Source of the DNA: Paenibacillus sp. J2TS4
Lineage (GTDB): Bacteria; Bacillota; Bacilli; Paenibacillales; NBRC-103111
Length of the DNA stretch: 64,000 nt
Direction of reading: 5' to 3'
Assembly (NCBI RefSeq): GCF_018403245.1
Contig: NZ_BOSH01000003.1
Span: forward strand, 248,001 to 312,000
A program made the translations under genes and the position numbers. The notes under the pieces are model-generated. The model saw only the letters and a list, made by a program, of their open reading frames with translations. It made no database searches and was not told the origin of the DNA. This document shows positions 18,280 to 27,660 of this stretch, piece after piece. How positions within the stretch are numbered: position 1 is the stretch's first letter; each line of letters starts with the position of its first letter.

Positions 18280-19218
18280 ATGAGAAGTACGCAGCTTCAA
18301 TGGACGGACAACAACCTCCACGTATATAAATGGGAGCCGGATGAAGGGGAACAGGCATACGGCGTCATGCAAATCGTCCATGGTTCTTGCGAGCATGCTA
18401 ACCGCTATGAACGCTTTGCCCATTTTCTTACGGAACGGGGATGGATCGTCTATGCCAGTGATCTGAGAGGGCACGGCCGGTCGGTCTCCCGAAAGGAAGA
18501 TCTCGGATATTTTGGAGAGCGGGACGGCTGGAACGGAATGGTCGAAGATTTGCATCAGGTCACGGAGCTTATTCGCGAGGAGCATCCTGCTATGAGCATC
18601 TTTCTGTTTGGCCATAGTATGGGCTCATTTCTGGCTCGCCATTATGCGATCCGATTCGGATCGGAATTGGCGGGACTGATCCTCAGCGGAACCGCTCACC
18701 ATGACAGAATTTCTCTGCAGGCGGGCAGACTTCTGGCGAACCGGGAAATCCGCAGGAAAGGGATCAAGCACCGCAGCATGTTACTATATAAGCTGACGTA
18801 CGCCCCTTTCAATAAACGGTTTGAGCCGGCAAGGTCAGTGCAGGATTGGCTATCCCGGGATCAGGCAGAGGTGGATCTGTTTCTGCAGGATGAACTGTGC
18901 GGGTTCATATTTACGGCCGGAGGCTTTCGTGACATGTTCGATGGCTTGTTATTTATTACAGACCCGGCGAAGATTCGGTTGACCCCCAGCCATTTGCCGG
19001 TTTATTTCATCTCCGGTCAAGACGATCCTGTCGGCCGATACGGCAAGATGGTACAGCGGGCGTATGATGCCTACCGGAAGGCAGGCTTGAGTAATATCGA
19101 GATGAAATTGTATGACGGAATGCGGCATGAAATCTTGAATGAAATCGGCCGGGAAGAAGTATATGAGGACATCCTGAGATGGATGGCGAAAATCCGACTA
19201 GTTAAGCCAGGAGCTTGA
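18280..19218 (+). CDS. Alpha/beta hydrolase, monoacylglycerol lipase/lysophospholipase type
   Basis: 312 residues, AGGGGATTAGG before the ATG. HGSCEHANRY is the oxyanion-hole region, DLRGHGRS the following strand, GHSMGSFLAR the nucleophile elbow (Ser about 113), SGQDDPVG the acid, and DGMRHEILNE the catalytic His. This is the Hydrolase_4/PldB-like pattern. It lacks a signal peptide and should act in the cytosol or at the inner membrane face on lysophospholipids or monoglycerides. Single gene, closed by the terminator at 19306-19340. Confidence 0.88.
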   Translation: MRSTQLQWTDNNLHVYKWEPDEGEQAYGVMQIVHGSCEHANRYERFAHFLTERGWIVYASDLRGHGRSVSRKEDLGYFGERDGWNGMVEDLHQVTELIREEHPAMSIFLFGHSMGSFLARHYAIRFGSELAGLILSGTAHHDRISLQAGRLLANREIRRKGIKHRSMLLYKLTYAPFNKRFEPARSVQDWLSRDQAEVDLFLQDELCGFIFTAGGFRDMFDGLLFITDPAKIRLTPSHLPVYFISGQDDPVGRYGKMVQRAYDAYRKAGLSNIEMKLYDGMRHEILNEIGREEVYEDILRWMAKIRLVKPGA

Positions 19219-19305
19219 GTTTTTTGGTAGACGCTGGTTTTTTATTAGAATTTGAGCCGTTTTGAGGGCGAAGCGGGTTAGGAGGAAGAGGCAGCGCTGG
19301 CCAGA

Positions 19306-19340
19306 AAAGAGACCTTCCGCATGGCATGGAGGTCTCTTTT
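19306..19340. terminator. Bidirectional terminator
   Basis: AAAAGAGACCT (19306-19316) pairs perfectly with AGGTCTCTTTT (19330-19340), giving A- and T-runs on both sides. It serves the hydrolase gene and the convergent small gene. Confidence 0.85.
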
Positions 19341-19357
19341 CCATTATTTATGTAATC

Positions 19358-19633
19358 CTACTCTTTGTTCAAAGACATAAAGGATTGTGAAATATTAAAG
19401 CCTTCCTGGTCACGGGTAATGACCTTGATGTAGGTGTAATCGTTTGCATCAATAATCCAGACGGTATTTTTATCTATCGGAATCGCAAATAATTGCTGCG
19501 GCTTGTCCAGCATGCCGCTGACAGTTACCGCATGGTTATTATTAATTGAAGTGGATACTTTGTTAATGGACCAGACGGTTAAGATGGTGAGCCACATCAT
19601 TATTATAAGTACGAAGAATTTGGTCTTCCGCAT
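19358..19633 (-). CDS. Small membrane-anchored protein of unknown function
   Basis: 91 residues. The ATG at 19633 follows GAAAGGGGGACTT; an ATG six codons earlier lies inside that ribosome site and is not the start. Residues 4-24 (TKFFVLIIMMWLTILTVWSI) form one membrane segment or uncleaved signal; the rest is a short extracytoplasmic domain with TVWIIDANDYTYIKVI. I do not recognise a family. Confidence 0.6.
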   Translation of the reverse strand: MRKTKFFVLIIMMWLTILTVWSINKVSTSINNNHAVTVSGMLDKPQQLFAIPIDKNTVWIIDANDYTYIKVITRDQEGFNISQSFMSLNKE

Positions 19634-19982
19634 AATAAGTCCCCCTTTCATCTGCTAATATCGTTGCCGCCGGTCTTATATAATCAATCATCTCCCCCTT
19701 TCAGTTTTCATTTATTATACAACATATTTTCCAATCGGGATGAAGGAAAGCATGAAATTACTGATCATCTCGCGCAGCTTGCAGGGAACGCGCTTCAGCC
19801 ATGGGCTTACTTTGGCTAGAAATAGCGGATCATCTGGGCTGGCAATACCCAGCCCCAACTTCGAAAACGAAAGAGCAATGAAATGTCCTTATCGATGTCA
19901 TGTTTTTTCCAAATATGGTATTCTGGTGTACACGCGTCTGCTATGCTGTTACAACAATAACAATGGTTGGAAGGGGATGTGA
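19634..19982. other. Intergenic region before the sugar two-component locus
   Basis: No gene is supported. An ATG-led frame at 19740 has no ribosome site or family match. Whatever promoter drives the response-regulator gene at 19983 must lie here, but no near-consensus -35/-10 pair stands out. Confidence 0.4.
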
Positions 19983-21263
19983 ATGTACAACATCATGATT
20001 GTGGATGACGAGAAACTGGTCCGCGAGAGCATCAAGCAATGTATTGATTGGAAGGCGCATGGATATACCTTCCTTGGTGATTATGCCAACGGTCGGGAAG
20101 CCATTGAGGCCATTGAACAGCAAAGACCGGATGTCGTTCTATCCGACATCTGCATGCCTTATACGGATGGTCTGGAATTATGTGCCTATATTCAACGCAA
20201 TTATCCTTCTATTAAAGTGGTGCTTCTGACCGGGTACGATGATTTTGATTATGCGCAGCAGGCTCTTCGATCGAAAGTTTACGATTACATTTTGAAACCG
20301 ATTACAGCCAGCGAGCTGCGCCAATTGCTGCACAGCATCAAGGAGGTGATGGACGAAGAGAAGAAGCGGCATGAAGATTTAACGTTGCTGCAGGTGCAGC
20401 TTAATCAAAGCTTGCCGCTGCTGAGGGAAAAATTTTTGGAGCATGCGGTAACCTCGGCATTACCGGCCCATGAGCTGGATGAACGCCTTCGTTATTTTCA
20501 GCTCCCGCCGCTGCACCCGGATTATCTGGTGCTGGTGATCGATATTGATGATTTTGGCGAGAGAGCGGTCGGCCTGTCGAGCTTCGAGCAGGAATTGCTT
20601 CGTTTTGCCTGCTTTAACATTGTGGAGGAAATGGCGAGGCCCTTTCACGGGATTGCCTTTCGCACCCGGGAGGAGAAAATAGTCATTCTCTTGTCGGGAA
20701 ATGAAGGCAAGATGCTGTACGAGGCCGCCCAGTCGCTGGCAGAAGGAATCCGCGAATCGGTGGAAAGCTATTTAAGCTTTACCGTAACTGTCGGTGTCGG
20801 CAGGTGTGCCCGTTCGACCACTGAGCTGCCAAGCAGCTACAAGAGTGCTTGTACCGCTCTGGTCTACCGGTTATTGCTCGGCACGAACCAATCGATCTGC
20901 ATCATCGATATGGAAGGCGTTCAGGGCAAGATGCTGAGCGCCGTTCAATATATCGAGGAGAATTATGATGACGAGCAGCTGTCCATACAAAAAATTTGCA
21001 GGCATGTCATGATGAGCGCAAGCTATTTCAGCTCCGCCTTCAAGCAGTATACAGGGGAAACATTCGTGGAGTATTTAACGCGAATTCGTGTGGGAAAAGC
21101 AAAGGAGCTGCTGGCGCAGACTTCATTAAGAAAATATGAAATCGCTTACATGGTTGGCTATAAGGATCCTCATTACTTCAGTGCCCTATTTAAAAAGCAT
21201 ACGGGAGAATCGCCTACCGATTACCGCGACAAAAGACGGAGGAGCCCTAAACGATATGAATAA
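19983..21263 (+). CDS. YesN-type response regulator (receiver + AraC helix-turn-helix)
   Basis: 426 residues, AAGGGGATGTG upstream of ATG. Receiver domain 1-120 with VDDE (8-11), phospho-acceptor Asp55 in SDICMP, and the Lys in YILKPIT. A middle region of about 190 residues follows; the C-terminal AraC-type double helix-turn-helix (about 315-420) shows MMSASYFSSAFKQYTGETF and YKDPHYFSALFKKHTGESPTDYR. These regulators pair with LytS-like kinases, and typically control adjacent sugar ABC transporters. The kinase gene starts inside this gene's last codons. Confidence 0.92.
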   Translation: MYNIMIVDDEKLVRESIKQCIDWKAHGYTFLGDYANGREAIEAIEQQRPDVVLSDICMPYTDGLELCAYIQRNYPSIKVVLLTGYDDFDYAQQALRSKVYDYILKPITASELRQLLHSIKEVMDEEKKRHEDLTLLQVQLNQSLPLLREKFLEHAVTSALPAHELDERLRYFQLPPLHPDYLVLVIDIDDFGERAVGLSSFEQELLRFACFNIVEEMARPFHGIAFRTREEKIVILLSGNEGKMLYEAAQSLAEGIRESVESYLSFTVTVGVGRCARSTTELPSSYKSACTALVYRLLLGTNQSICIIDMEGVQGKMLSAVQYIEENYDDEQLSIQKICRHVMMSASYFSSAFKQYTGETFVEYLTRIRVGKAKELLAQTSLRKYEIAYMVGYKDPHYFSALFKKHTGESPTDYRDKRRRSPKRYE

Positions 21264-23004
21264 ATTCAGGAGCATTCGGGCGACGATTGCTTTCGCTTTC
21301 TCTTGTCTCATTATTGTGTCAACGCTTGTGACAAGTGTGATTTCCTACCGTCTTTCTCAGCAGGCGGTAGAGAGCAATGTGCGGGTCAGTGTTTCTGAAT
21401 TGATTAAGCAGGTGAACAGCAATATTCAATCCTATATTACCAATATGGAGAACATTTCGCTGCTCGTATTGAACAACCCGGAAGTCCGGCATTATATCTC
21501 CAGCGCCAGCTTTATCGGCGAGGACGACCGCAGACCGTATGAGAAGAAAATTTATGATTTATTCCAATCAATTATGATTACGAGAAAAGATATAGCTTCG
21601 ATCATGGTGTTCGGATATAACGGAAGATTTGTGACGGATCGCAGAGTAACGAATCTGAATCCTTACGCTGACATTACGAAGCAAGCCTGGTATGCCGACG
21701 CGAAGCAATCCGGCGGTCCTCCAGTTATATCAACGACACATGTTCAAAATATTTTACAAAACCAATACCGCTGGGTCGTATCGTTAAGCCGGGAAATCAA
21801 AGGGGCCGACGGGATGACCGGTGAAGGTATTTTTCTCGTTGATCTGAACTTTAGTGTCATCCAGGAAATTTGCGAGCAAGTGAACCTGGGCCAACGAGGG
21901 TATGTGTTTATTGTCGATAAGGAAGGCGGCATTGTGTATCATCCGCACCAGCAGTTGATCTACAGCCATCTGAAGAAGGAAGCCATCGAGCCGGTTCTTG
22001 AAATGAGTGACGGAAGCTTCGAGATCAGGGAGAAGGGGCGCAAGCGCATCTATTCGGTCCAGGATACAAGCTATGGGTGGAAAATCGTCGGCGTATCCTA
22101 TACGGATGAATTGATTACTAACGAAGAGGAGATGCGGCTCTCTTTTTTCCTGTGGGGACTCATTGCCTTGTCTGTCGTGTTGATCTGCTCCATGGCGATC
22201 TCCCATCGTCTTGCCAAACCGATCATCGGTCTGACCCGTGATATGAAGCAAGTGGAGCAGGGTAATTTTAACGTCGTTACGGAAATGGCCAGCACCAATG
22301 AAATCGCCCAGCTTGCCAGAGCCTTCAATATGATGGTTGGGGAAATCAAAAAATTGATGAAGCAAATTGTAGCTGAACAGGAATTCAAAAGAAAAAGCGA
22401 GTTGAAGGCGCTCCAAGCGCAGATTAATCCTCATTTTATTTATAATACGCTGGATTCCATCGTCTGGATGGCGGAGGCGAAGAAGAATGAGGAGGTCGTG
22501 TGGATGACGTCTTCCTTGGCGAAGATGCTGCGGATCGGCATCCACCGGGACGACGAGGTTATCCCTATTTGGATGGAAGTCGAGCATATCCGCAGCTATT
22601 TGCGCATTCAGCAAATGAGATACGAGGATCAGCTGAACTTCCGCATCGAAATGAACCCTGAAATTACGATGTTCAAGACGTTGAAAGTCATCCTGCAGCC
22701 CTTTGTCGAGAATGCGATTTATCATGGGATCAAGAACAGGTACGGTATGGGGACGGTCAGGATTACCGGGGAACCCCAAGGCAATCATATCGTCTTCGAG
22801 GTGATGGACGACGGAATCGGGATGACCCCCGAGCAATTGTCGGCTGCCCTGCGCGGTTCGGGAACGAAGGAGCGCAAGCGTATCGGAATTGCCAATGTCC
22901 ATGAAAGAATACAGCTTTATTTCGGACAGGATTACGGTGTTACATTCGAAAGCAGGCCGGGAGAAGGGACGAAGGTAACGATCCTTATTCCGAAATTGGA
23001 ATAA
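21256..23004 (+). CDS. LytS/YesM-type sensor histidine kinase
   Basis: 582 residues. The ATG at 21256 overlaps the regulator's stop (ATGAATAA) and has GGAGGAG upstream; earlier in-frame starts lie inside the regulator gene. Layout: membrane segment 12-32, extracytoplasmic Cache-like sensor about 35-290, second membrane segment about 297-317 (LIALSVVLICSM), HAMP (about 320-370), His_kinase domain with QINPHFIYNTLD (phospho-His about 393), then the ATPase with LQPFVENAIYHGI, DDGIGM and GIGIANVHERI. Partner of the YesN regulator; signal probably delivered by the binding protein encoded next. Confidence 0.92.
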   Translation: MNKFRSIRATIAFAFSCLIIVSTLVTSVISYRLSQQAVESNVRVSVSELIKQVNSNIQSYITNMENISLLVLNNPEVRHYISSASFIGEDDRRPYEKKIYDLFQSIMITRKDIASIMVFGYNGRFVTDRRVTNLNPYADITKQAWYADAKQSGGPPVISTTHVQNILQNQYRWVVSLSREIKGADGMTGEGIFLVDLNFSVIQEICEQVNLGQRGYVFIVDKEGGIVYHPHQQLIYSHLKKEAIEPVLEMSDGSFEIREKGRKRIYSVQDTSYGWKIVGVSYTDELITNEEEMRLSFFLWGLIALSVVLICSMAISHRLAKPIIGLTRDMKQVEQGNFNVVTEMASTNEIAQLARAFNMMVGEIKKLMKQIVAEQEFKRKSELKALQAQINPHFIYNTLDSIVWMAEAKKNEEVVWMTSSLAKMLRIGIHRDDEVIPIWMEVEHIRSYLRIQQMRYEDQLNFRIEMNPEITMFKTLKVILQPFVENAIYHGIKNRYGMGTVRITGEPQGNHIVFEVMDDGIGMTPEQLSAALRGSGTKERKRIGIANVHERIQLYFGQDYGVTFESRPGEGTKVTILIPKLE

Positions 23005-23107
23005 GCGAACGGATGAGGCGGGCGGGCCATGCTATCGCCACAGCGCACGCAGGGAGAGGCGCAAGTTTAATGAAATGTACGAAAAATGAGGAATGGAGGG
23101 GATTGCC

Positions 23108-24112
23108 ATGAATATCAAAAAAATGCTCGGGTTAGCCATGATTCTTGGTATCGTATCCGTTGGCCTCCTTATATCGATCAGGGACCCTATGTTTTTATTT
23201 CGGACGGGGAAAGGGAAGGACATAAACGTTACGGTTGTGTTGGAGACGACCAATCCGCGTTCAGACTTCTGGCAAACGGTCGGTGCCGGTGTCCGAATGG
23301 CGGCGAAGGAATACGGTGTGCCCGCGGTCATTCGAGGAATGTCCGGCGGTTCGCAGGGTAACGATCAGATTCAATTAATCGAGGATATCGCGTCAAGCCG
23401 CCCGGATGCCTTGGTTATAGCCCCCCTGGATTGCCTGCAGCTTGAACCTGTCATCGGTCAACTCCGGAAGTCGGGCATTCCTATAGTGACGATCGACTCC
23501 TTCGAAAATCGCTGCCAATCCGACTATTTAATTGCTATGAATCATATCGAGTCAGGAGAGAAAGGCGGCCGGGTCCTGACGGAATTATTGCCGCCGGATT
23601 CCAGGGTTGCGGTTATCCACTGTACGAAAGGGCAGGCCGGCCCTGCGGAGCTCGAACGCAAGCAGGGAGTGATGCAGCAGCTTTATTCATCAGCGGGCAT
23701 TAAGGATGTACAGTTCCATGCTTGCGAGGGGGACGAGGATCAGGCATATGAATTGGTTAAGCAACTGCTGGCCAAGGATACGGAAATCGGCGGTATTGTG
23801 GGCATCAATGATACGGCCGCTCTGGGGGCCGGCAGAGCGATTAAGGAGGACTCGGCATTTCACCATGTGAAATTGGTTGCTCTGGATACGACGATTTATG
23901 TCACAAAGCTACTGGAAGAAGGAGTTGTGCAAGCTGCGATTGTCCCGAAACCGTTCAATATCGGGTATTTAAGTATGCAGACCGCGGTTCAGCTTGCGCG
24001 AAAAGAAAAAACCGTTCCGATGATCGAAGTCGATACCTTGGTGGCCACTAAGGAAAATATGTATTCCCAGGAAAACCAGGCTAGCCTGTTTCCTTTTTTG
24101 GGAAACCGTTGA
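23108..24112 (+). CDS. Membrane-anchored sugar-binding protein, probable sensory subunit (XylFII/RbsB type)
   Basis: 334 residues. The ATG at 23108 has GGAGGGG upstream. One N-terminal hydrophobic segment (7-25, no lipobox cysteine and no clear cleavage site) anchors a type-I periplasmic-binding (ribose-binding-like) domain: TNPRSDFWQTVGAGVRMAAK, QLIEDIASSRPDALVIAP, IVTIDSFEN, and VGINDTAALGAGRAI. It lies between the kinase and permease genes, while a separate lipoprotein for transport is encoded at 26130. That matches the three-component arrangement described for XylFII-LytS-YesN in clostridia, where the binding protein activates the kinase. A transport role instead is possible. Confidence 0.8.
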   Translation: MNIKKMLGLAMILGIVSVGLLISIRDPMFLFRTGKGKDINVTVVLETTNPRSDFWQTVGAGVRMAAKEYGVPAVIRGMSGGSQGNDQIQLIEDIASSRPDALVIAPLDCLQLEPVIGQLRKSGIPIVTIDSFENRCQSDYLIAMNHIESGEKGGRVLTELLPPDSRVAVIHCTKGQAGPAELERKQGVMQQLYSSAGIKDVQFHACEGDEDQAYELVKQLLAKDTEIGGIVGINDTAALGAGRAIKEDSAFHHVKLVALDTTIYVTKLLEEGVVQAAIVPKPFNIGYLSMQTAVQLARKEKTVPMIEVDTLVATKENMYSQENQASLFPFLGNR

Positions 24113-24123
24113 AAGCGCTTAGG
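24110..24123. promoter_or_regulatory. cre site (CcpA operator) before the permease genes
   Basis: TGAAAGCGCTTAGG matches the cre consensus at 13 of 14 positions. It overlaps the stop codon of the sensory binding protein and precedes a weak TATTAT (24138-24143). Catabolite repression of the transporter genes is the likely effect. Confidence 0.7.
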
Positions 24124-24224
24124 TTCGTAGTTTTTTCTATTATAAAAGGAGAATTTTCTATTCATCCGTTCAGGAAATTCCATTAAGATAGCCATGTATC
24201 TGAAAATAAAAGGAGCTAACTGTT

Positions 24225-25097
24225 ATGAAGCCATATCTAAAGAGGCTTGCGCCTAATTTATGGATTCTGCCGAGCGCACTCCTGATTATTATGGTTACGG
24301 TTTTTCCTATTTTTGAGCTGGTGCTGACCTCCGTCTCGAAGGTGTCGATGTCGGGCATTCGCCGGGGATTTATCGGTCTGGATAATTATGTCGATGTATT
24401 TCGGGACCCCGTCTTTCCTTCGATTCTGCGGCAGACCGCCGTATGGACCGTTGGGATTGTCGTCGTCACCACGATTATTGCTTTTTTCCTCGCTATATTG
24501 TTAAATCAATCCTTCGTTGGCCGAAAATTCGTCCGGGCTTCGCTTATCGTGCCGTGGGCCGTCTCGCTGATCGTGACGGCGATGGTATGGAGCTGGATAT
24601 TGAATCATGAATTCGGGGTTCTCAATTTCCTTCTGACCCGGCTTGGGCTTATCCAGAACAATATCTTCTGGCTGGGAGCCAGCTATGCGTTTCCTTGGGT
24701 GATGTGGGTAGGGGTATTTGTTTCCCTCCCGTTTACTGCGTTCGTTATTCTTGCGGGGCTTCAGTCGATCTCGTCCGATCTGTATGAGGCAGGGGCTGTC
24801 GACGGCGCCTCGAAGGGGCAGATGATCCGCGGAATTACGCTCCCGCTTCTGAGGCCTGCCCTAACAGTCAGCGTAGTCATTAATACGATTAATGTGTTCA
24901 ACTCCTTCCCGATTATCTGGTCCATGACGCGCGGGGGACCGATGAATCTGACGGATACGACGATCACGTATTTGTATAAGCTGGCTTTTACAACGAAGCA
25001 GATGGGTCAAGCCGCCGCAGTATCGGTCATCAGCTTTGTCATTCTGCTGATGTTCACGATAGTCTACGTCACGCTGTCGTTAAGGAGGGAGAAGTAA
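24225..25097 (+). CDS. Sugar ABC transporter permease (MalF/UgpA type)
   Basis: 290 residues, AAAGGAGC before the ATG, six membrane segments. The EAA loop that contacts the ATPase is EAGAVDGASKGQMIRGITLP, normal for carbohydrate-uptake type-1 permeases. It is followed directly by the second permease (stop TAA immediately before the GTG start) and then the binding lipoprotein. No ATPase gene is in the locus, as usual for Gram-positive sugar importers that share an MsmX-like ATPase. Confidence 0.92.
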   Translation: MKPYLKRLAPNLWILPSALLIIMVTVFPIFELVLTSVSKVSMSGIRRGFIGLDNYVDVFRDPVFPSILRQTAVWTVGIVVVTTIIAFFLAILLNQSFVGRKFVRASLIVPWAVSLIVTAMVWSWILNHEFGVLNFLLTRLGLIQNNIFWLGASYAFPWVMWVGVFVSLPFTAFVILAGLQSISSDLYEAGAVDGASKGQMIRGITLPLLRPALTVSVVINTINVFNSFPIIWSMTRGGPMNLTDTTITYLYKLAFTTKQMGQAAAVSVISFVILLMFTIVYVTLSLRREK

Positions 25098-25931
25098 GTG
25101 AAGCACTCCATCAGAGCCGGCCGCCCTCTTGTTAGCGTACTGGGCATGTTGGTTTTTGCTGTCATGCTATTTCCTTATCTGGTTATGCTTATTACGGCGT
25201 TTCGCACGAAGTCGGATATTTACAAACTGCCGCCTGCTTTTTTTCCACGCGAGTTCACCTGGAACAATTTTACCGATATTTGGTCGGCAATTCCGTTAGG
25301 AAATCACATGACAAGCACCCTTATTGTCGCTTCTGGAGCGACGGTCCTTTCGCTAATTTGCGCGATCCCTGCGGCCTATACGATGGCCAGGACGAAATTT
25401 GCCGCCCAGAAATACTATTTGTACCTGATCTTAACGACTCAGATGTTCTCTCCCATCGTGCTGTTAGTCGGTCTCTATCGGGAAATCAGTTTTGTCGGAC
25501 TGATCGATTCTTGGTGGGCGCTTATTCTCGTCAATGCCGCATTCAGTCAAGCATTCTCTGTATGGATTCTGATCAGCGTGTTCACTAATATTTCTCTTGA
25601 ATTGGAGCAGGCGGCATGGATCGACGGGGCGACCAAGTGGCAGTCCATTCGGAAAGTGCTGCTGCCGCTTGCTGCGCCGGGTATTGTGACGACGATGATC
25701 TATACCTTTATTCAAGCCTGGAATGAATTTCCCGTCGCGCTGACCATCATGACGACTACGGAGAAACGACCGATAACGGTCGGAATCTACTCCTTCTTCA
25801 GCTTCTCCGGCACGGAATGGCAATATTTATGCGCCGCCTCGTTAATAGCTACGATTCCGGTAGTCGTTCTGTTCTTTATTGTAGAGAAGCACTTGGTCAG
25901 CGGATTGACCGCAGGCGGGACGAAAGAATAG
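25098..25931 (+). CDS. Sugar ABC transporter permease (MalG/UgpE type)
   Basis: 277 residues with a GTG start abutting the previous stop, and GGAGGG at 25084-25089. Six membrane segments; EAA loop EQAAWIDGATKWQSIRKVLL followed by PLAAPG. Forms the importer pore with the preceding permease. Ends about 200 bases before the binding-lipoprotein gene. Confidence 0.92.
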   Translation: MKHSIRAGRPLVSVLGMLVFAVMLFPYLVMLITAFRTKSDIYKLPPAFFPREFTWNNFTDIWSAIPLGNHMTSTLIVASGATVLSLICAIPAAYTMARTKFAAQKYYLYLILTTQMFSPIVLLVGLYREISFVGLIDSWWALILVNAAFSQAFSVWILISVFTNISLELEQAAWIDGATKWQSIRKVLLPLAAPGIVTTMIYTFIQAWNEFPVALTIMTTTEKRPITVGIYSFFSFSGTEWQYLCAASLIATIPVVVLFFIVEKHLVSGLTAGGTKE

Positions 25932-26129
25932 CAGGCCTCATCTGAACATAGCAGCACAAAAGAAAAACAGAGCGGGCAGCGGAACGAAGTAGCTGTAAAG
26001 AATAGCTGGGCCGGTTAGCGGAACAGGGTATCGGAAGGAAGAATTCCAGAGAGAGGAGGGATAGGAGAAAGAATTAGGCTCGCGTTACCGTAGTTGATTC
26101 CATAAAGCTAAGAAAGGGCGGGAGCAAAA

Positions 26130-27434
26130 ATGAGGGTGAAGTCAAGCTTGGGCTGCAAAGCTATCCTGTTGATTCTAGCCTGGAGTATGGTGATGCTGCT
26201 GTCGGCTTGCAGCGGATCAGGGGCAGACACTGCATCGAACAACGATGCCGGGTCGGCAAAAGGCCCGAAAACAGGGGACGGAAGCGCGCTGATCAAATTT
26301 GTCGCGGCTGAATACAGTACGGCGACCAAGCCTTTCCTGGAGCAGTTGGTTAAAGATTTCGAGGCCGAAAATCCCGATATTAAAGTAGAACTGCAAGTGA
26401 TTAATTGGGATACGCTGGAGAGCGCCTATAATACGATGATTAGTACCAACAATCCTCCGGATCTGTTGAATACTTACAGCTATGCTCATTTTGCTCGCGA
26501 TGAGCTGCTGAATGATTTAGGGGAGATTATGTCTCCGGAGTTAAAAGAGAAGTTTTACCCGTCGTTCATGGAGGTCGGTCGTCTGGACGGGACTCAATAC
26601 GCTCTGCCCTTCCTGGCCTCTGTGCGCGGACTATACTATAACAAGGACATTCTGGATGAGGCCGGTGTAACGGAGGTGCCGAAGACATGGTCCGAGTTGA
26701 AAGCGGCTGCTCAAAAAATTAAAGATCACGGCAAGGCGAGCGGTTTTGGAATTGATATGACCAACAACGAAGGCCAAGCCTATCTATCCTATTTTTTCTG
26801 GGGAGCCGGAGGAGGTTGGCAGAAGGATGGGGAGTGGACACTTAATTCACCGGAGAATGTGGAGGCTCTGACCTTCTTGAAGGAAATGGTTGATGAAGGA
26901 CTGTCCGCTCCGGAGCCAACGGTCACGAGCCGTGACGAGCAGCAGCGGATCCTGGGGAACGGGAAATTGGGCATGATGATTACCGCTAATTTTTTCTCAA
27001 CGGTCGTCCCTAATGAATTCCCGGGTTTGAAATGGGGAGTGGGACCGACTCCGGTAAAGGACGGGCAGCCGCCCAGCACGTTAGGGGTTCAGGATCTGCT
27101 CATGTCCTTCCAAACGAAGCATACGAACAAGGAAGCGATATCCAAATTTCTCGACTTCTTCTATGAGGATACCCGCTACGAAGAGTTTATGGTGAAGGAA
27201 GGCTTCTTGCCGGCCACGCAGACAGTAGGAGATAAGATGTCGGCGGAGGATGAGGTGATGAAGGCACATTTTGAAGCTATCAAGGTGGCGAAATTCTATC
27301 CGGTCAATGATCCTGCATGGCCGGCAGTGCTGGATGCCTCCAAGAAAATGGGGCAGGCCGTCATATTGGGTCAGATGTCGCCGAAGGAAGCGTTGGACCA
27401 ATTGCAGGAAATTGCACTGAAAAATTCCAAGTAG
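26130..27434 (+). CDS. Extracellular sugar-binding lipoprotein of the ABC transporter
   Basis: 434 residues, GGGCGGGAG upstream of ATG. Signal peptide with lipobox LLSACSGSG (Cys about 27), then a serine/glycine/asparagine linker and a family-1 (MalE-like) binding domain: VKDFEAENPDIKVELQVINW, NPPDLLNTY, YALPFLASVRGLYYNKDILD, GKLGMMITANFF. It delivers the sugar to the two permeases. Expected to be controlled with them by the YesN regulator and the cre site. A strong hairpin follows the stop. Confidence 0.92.
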   Translation: MRVKSSLGCKAILLILAWSMVMLLSACSGSGADTASNNDAGSAKGPKTGDGSALIKFVAAEYSTATKPFLEQLVKDFEAENPDIKVELQVINWDTLESAYNTMISTNNPPDLLNTYSYAHFARDELLNDLGEIMSPELKEKFYPSFMEVGRLDGTQYALPFLASVRGLYYNKDILDEAGVTEVPKTWSELKAAAQKIKDHGKASGFGIDMTNNEGQAYLSYFFWGAGGGWQKDGEWTLNSPENVEALTFLKEMVDEGLSAPEPTVTSRDEQQRILGNGKLGMMITANFFSTVVPNEFPGLKWGVGPTPVKDGQPPSTLGVQDLLMSFQTKHTNKEAISKFLDFFYEDTRYEEFMVKEGFLPATQTVGDKMSAEDEVMKAHFEAIKVAKFYPVNDPAWPAVLDASKKMGQAVILGQMSPKEALDQLQEIALKNSK

Positions 27435-27443
27435 ATTTGGGGC

Positions 27444-27490
27444 CAAGACAACGATCGCTCCTCCGTTAAGGGGGAGCGATCGTTGTCTTG
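27444..27490 (+). terminator. Long hairpin ending the sugar-uptake locus
   Basis: A 21-bp stem with one G-U pair (27444-27464 with 27470-27490; arm CAAGACAACGATCGCTCCTC) and a 5-nt loop starts ten bases after the stop. There is no T-run, so it may act as a transcript stabiliser as well as a terminator. Confidence 0.7.
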
Positions 27491-27660
27491 CGAACGTTGT
27501 CTTCCGGTCAACCCTTGCGGTAGAAACGAAGTGGGAAAGTTTAATTATAATGAAGCCTCTGCATGCAATGTTCTGATATGCTACATTTAAGAAAGGCAGA
27601 GAAGGTGTTGAACGTTAATCTGGAATAATTTAGTAAACATGCTTGTGGCAGGAGGCGTAT

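Noticed and set aside
21784..22902. 372-codon minus-strand frame inside the kinase gene
   Set aside because: Antisense shadow of a clear histidine kinase; His/Asp-rich low-sense sequence, no ribosome site.
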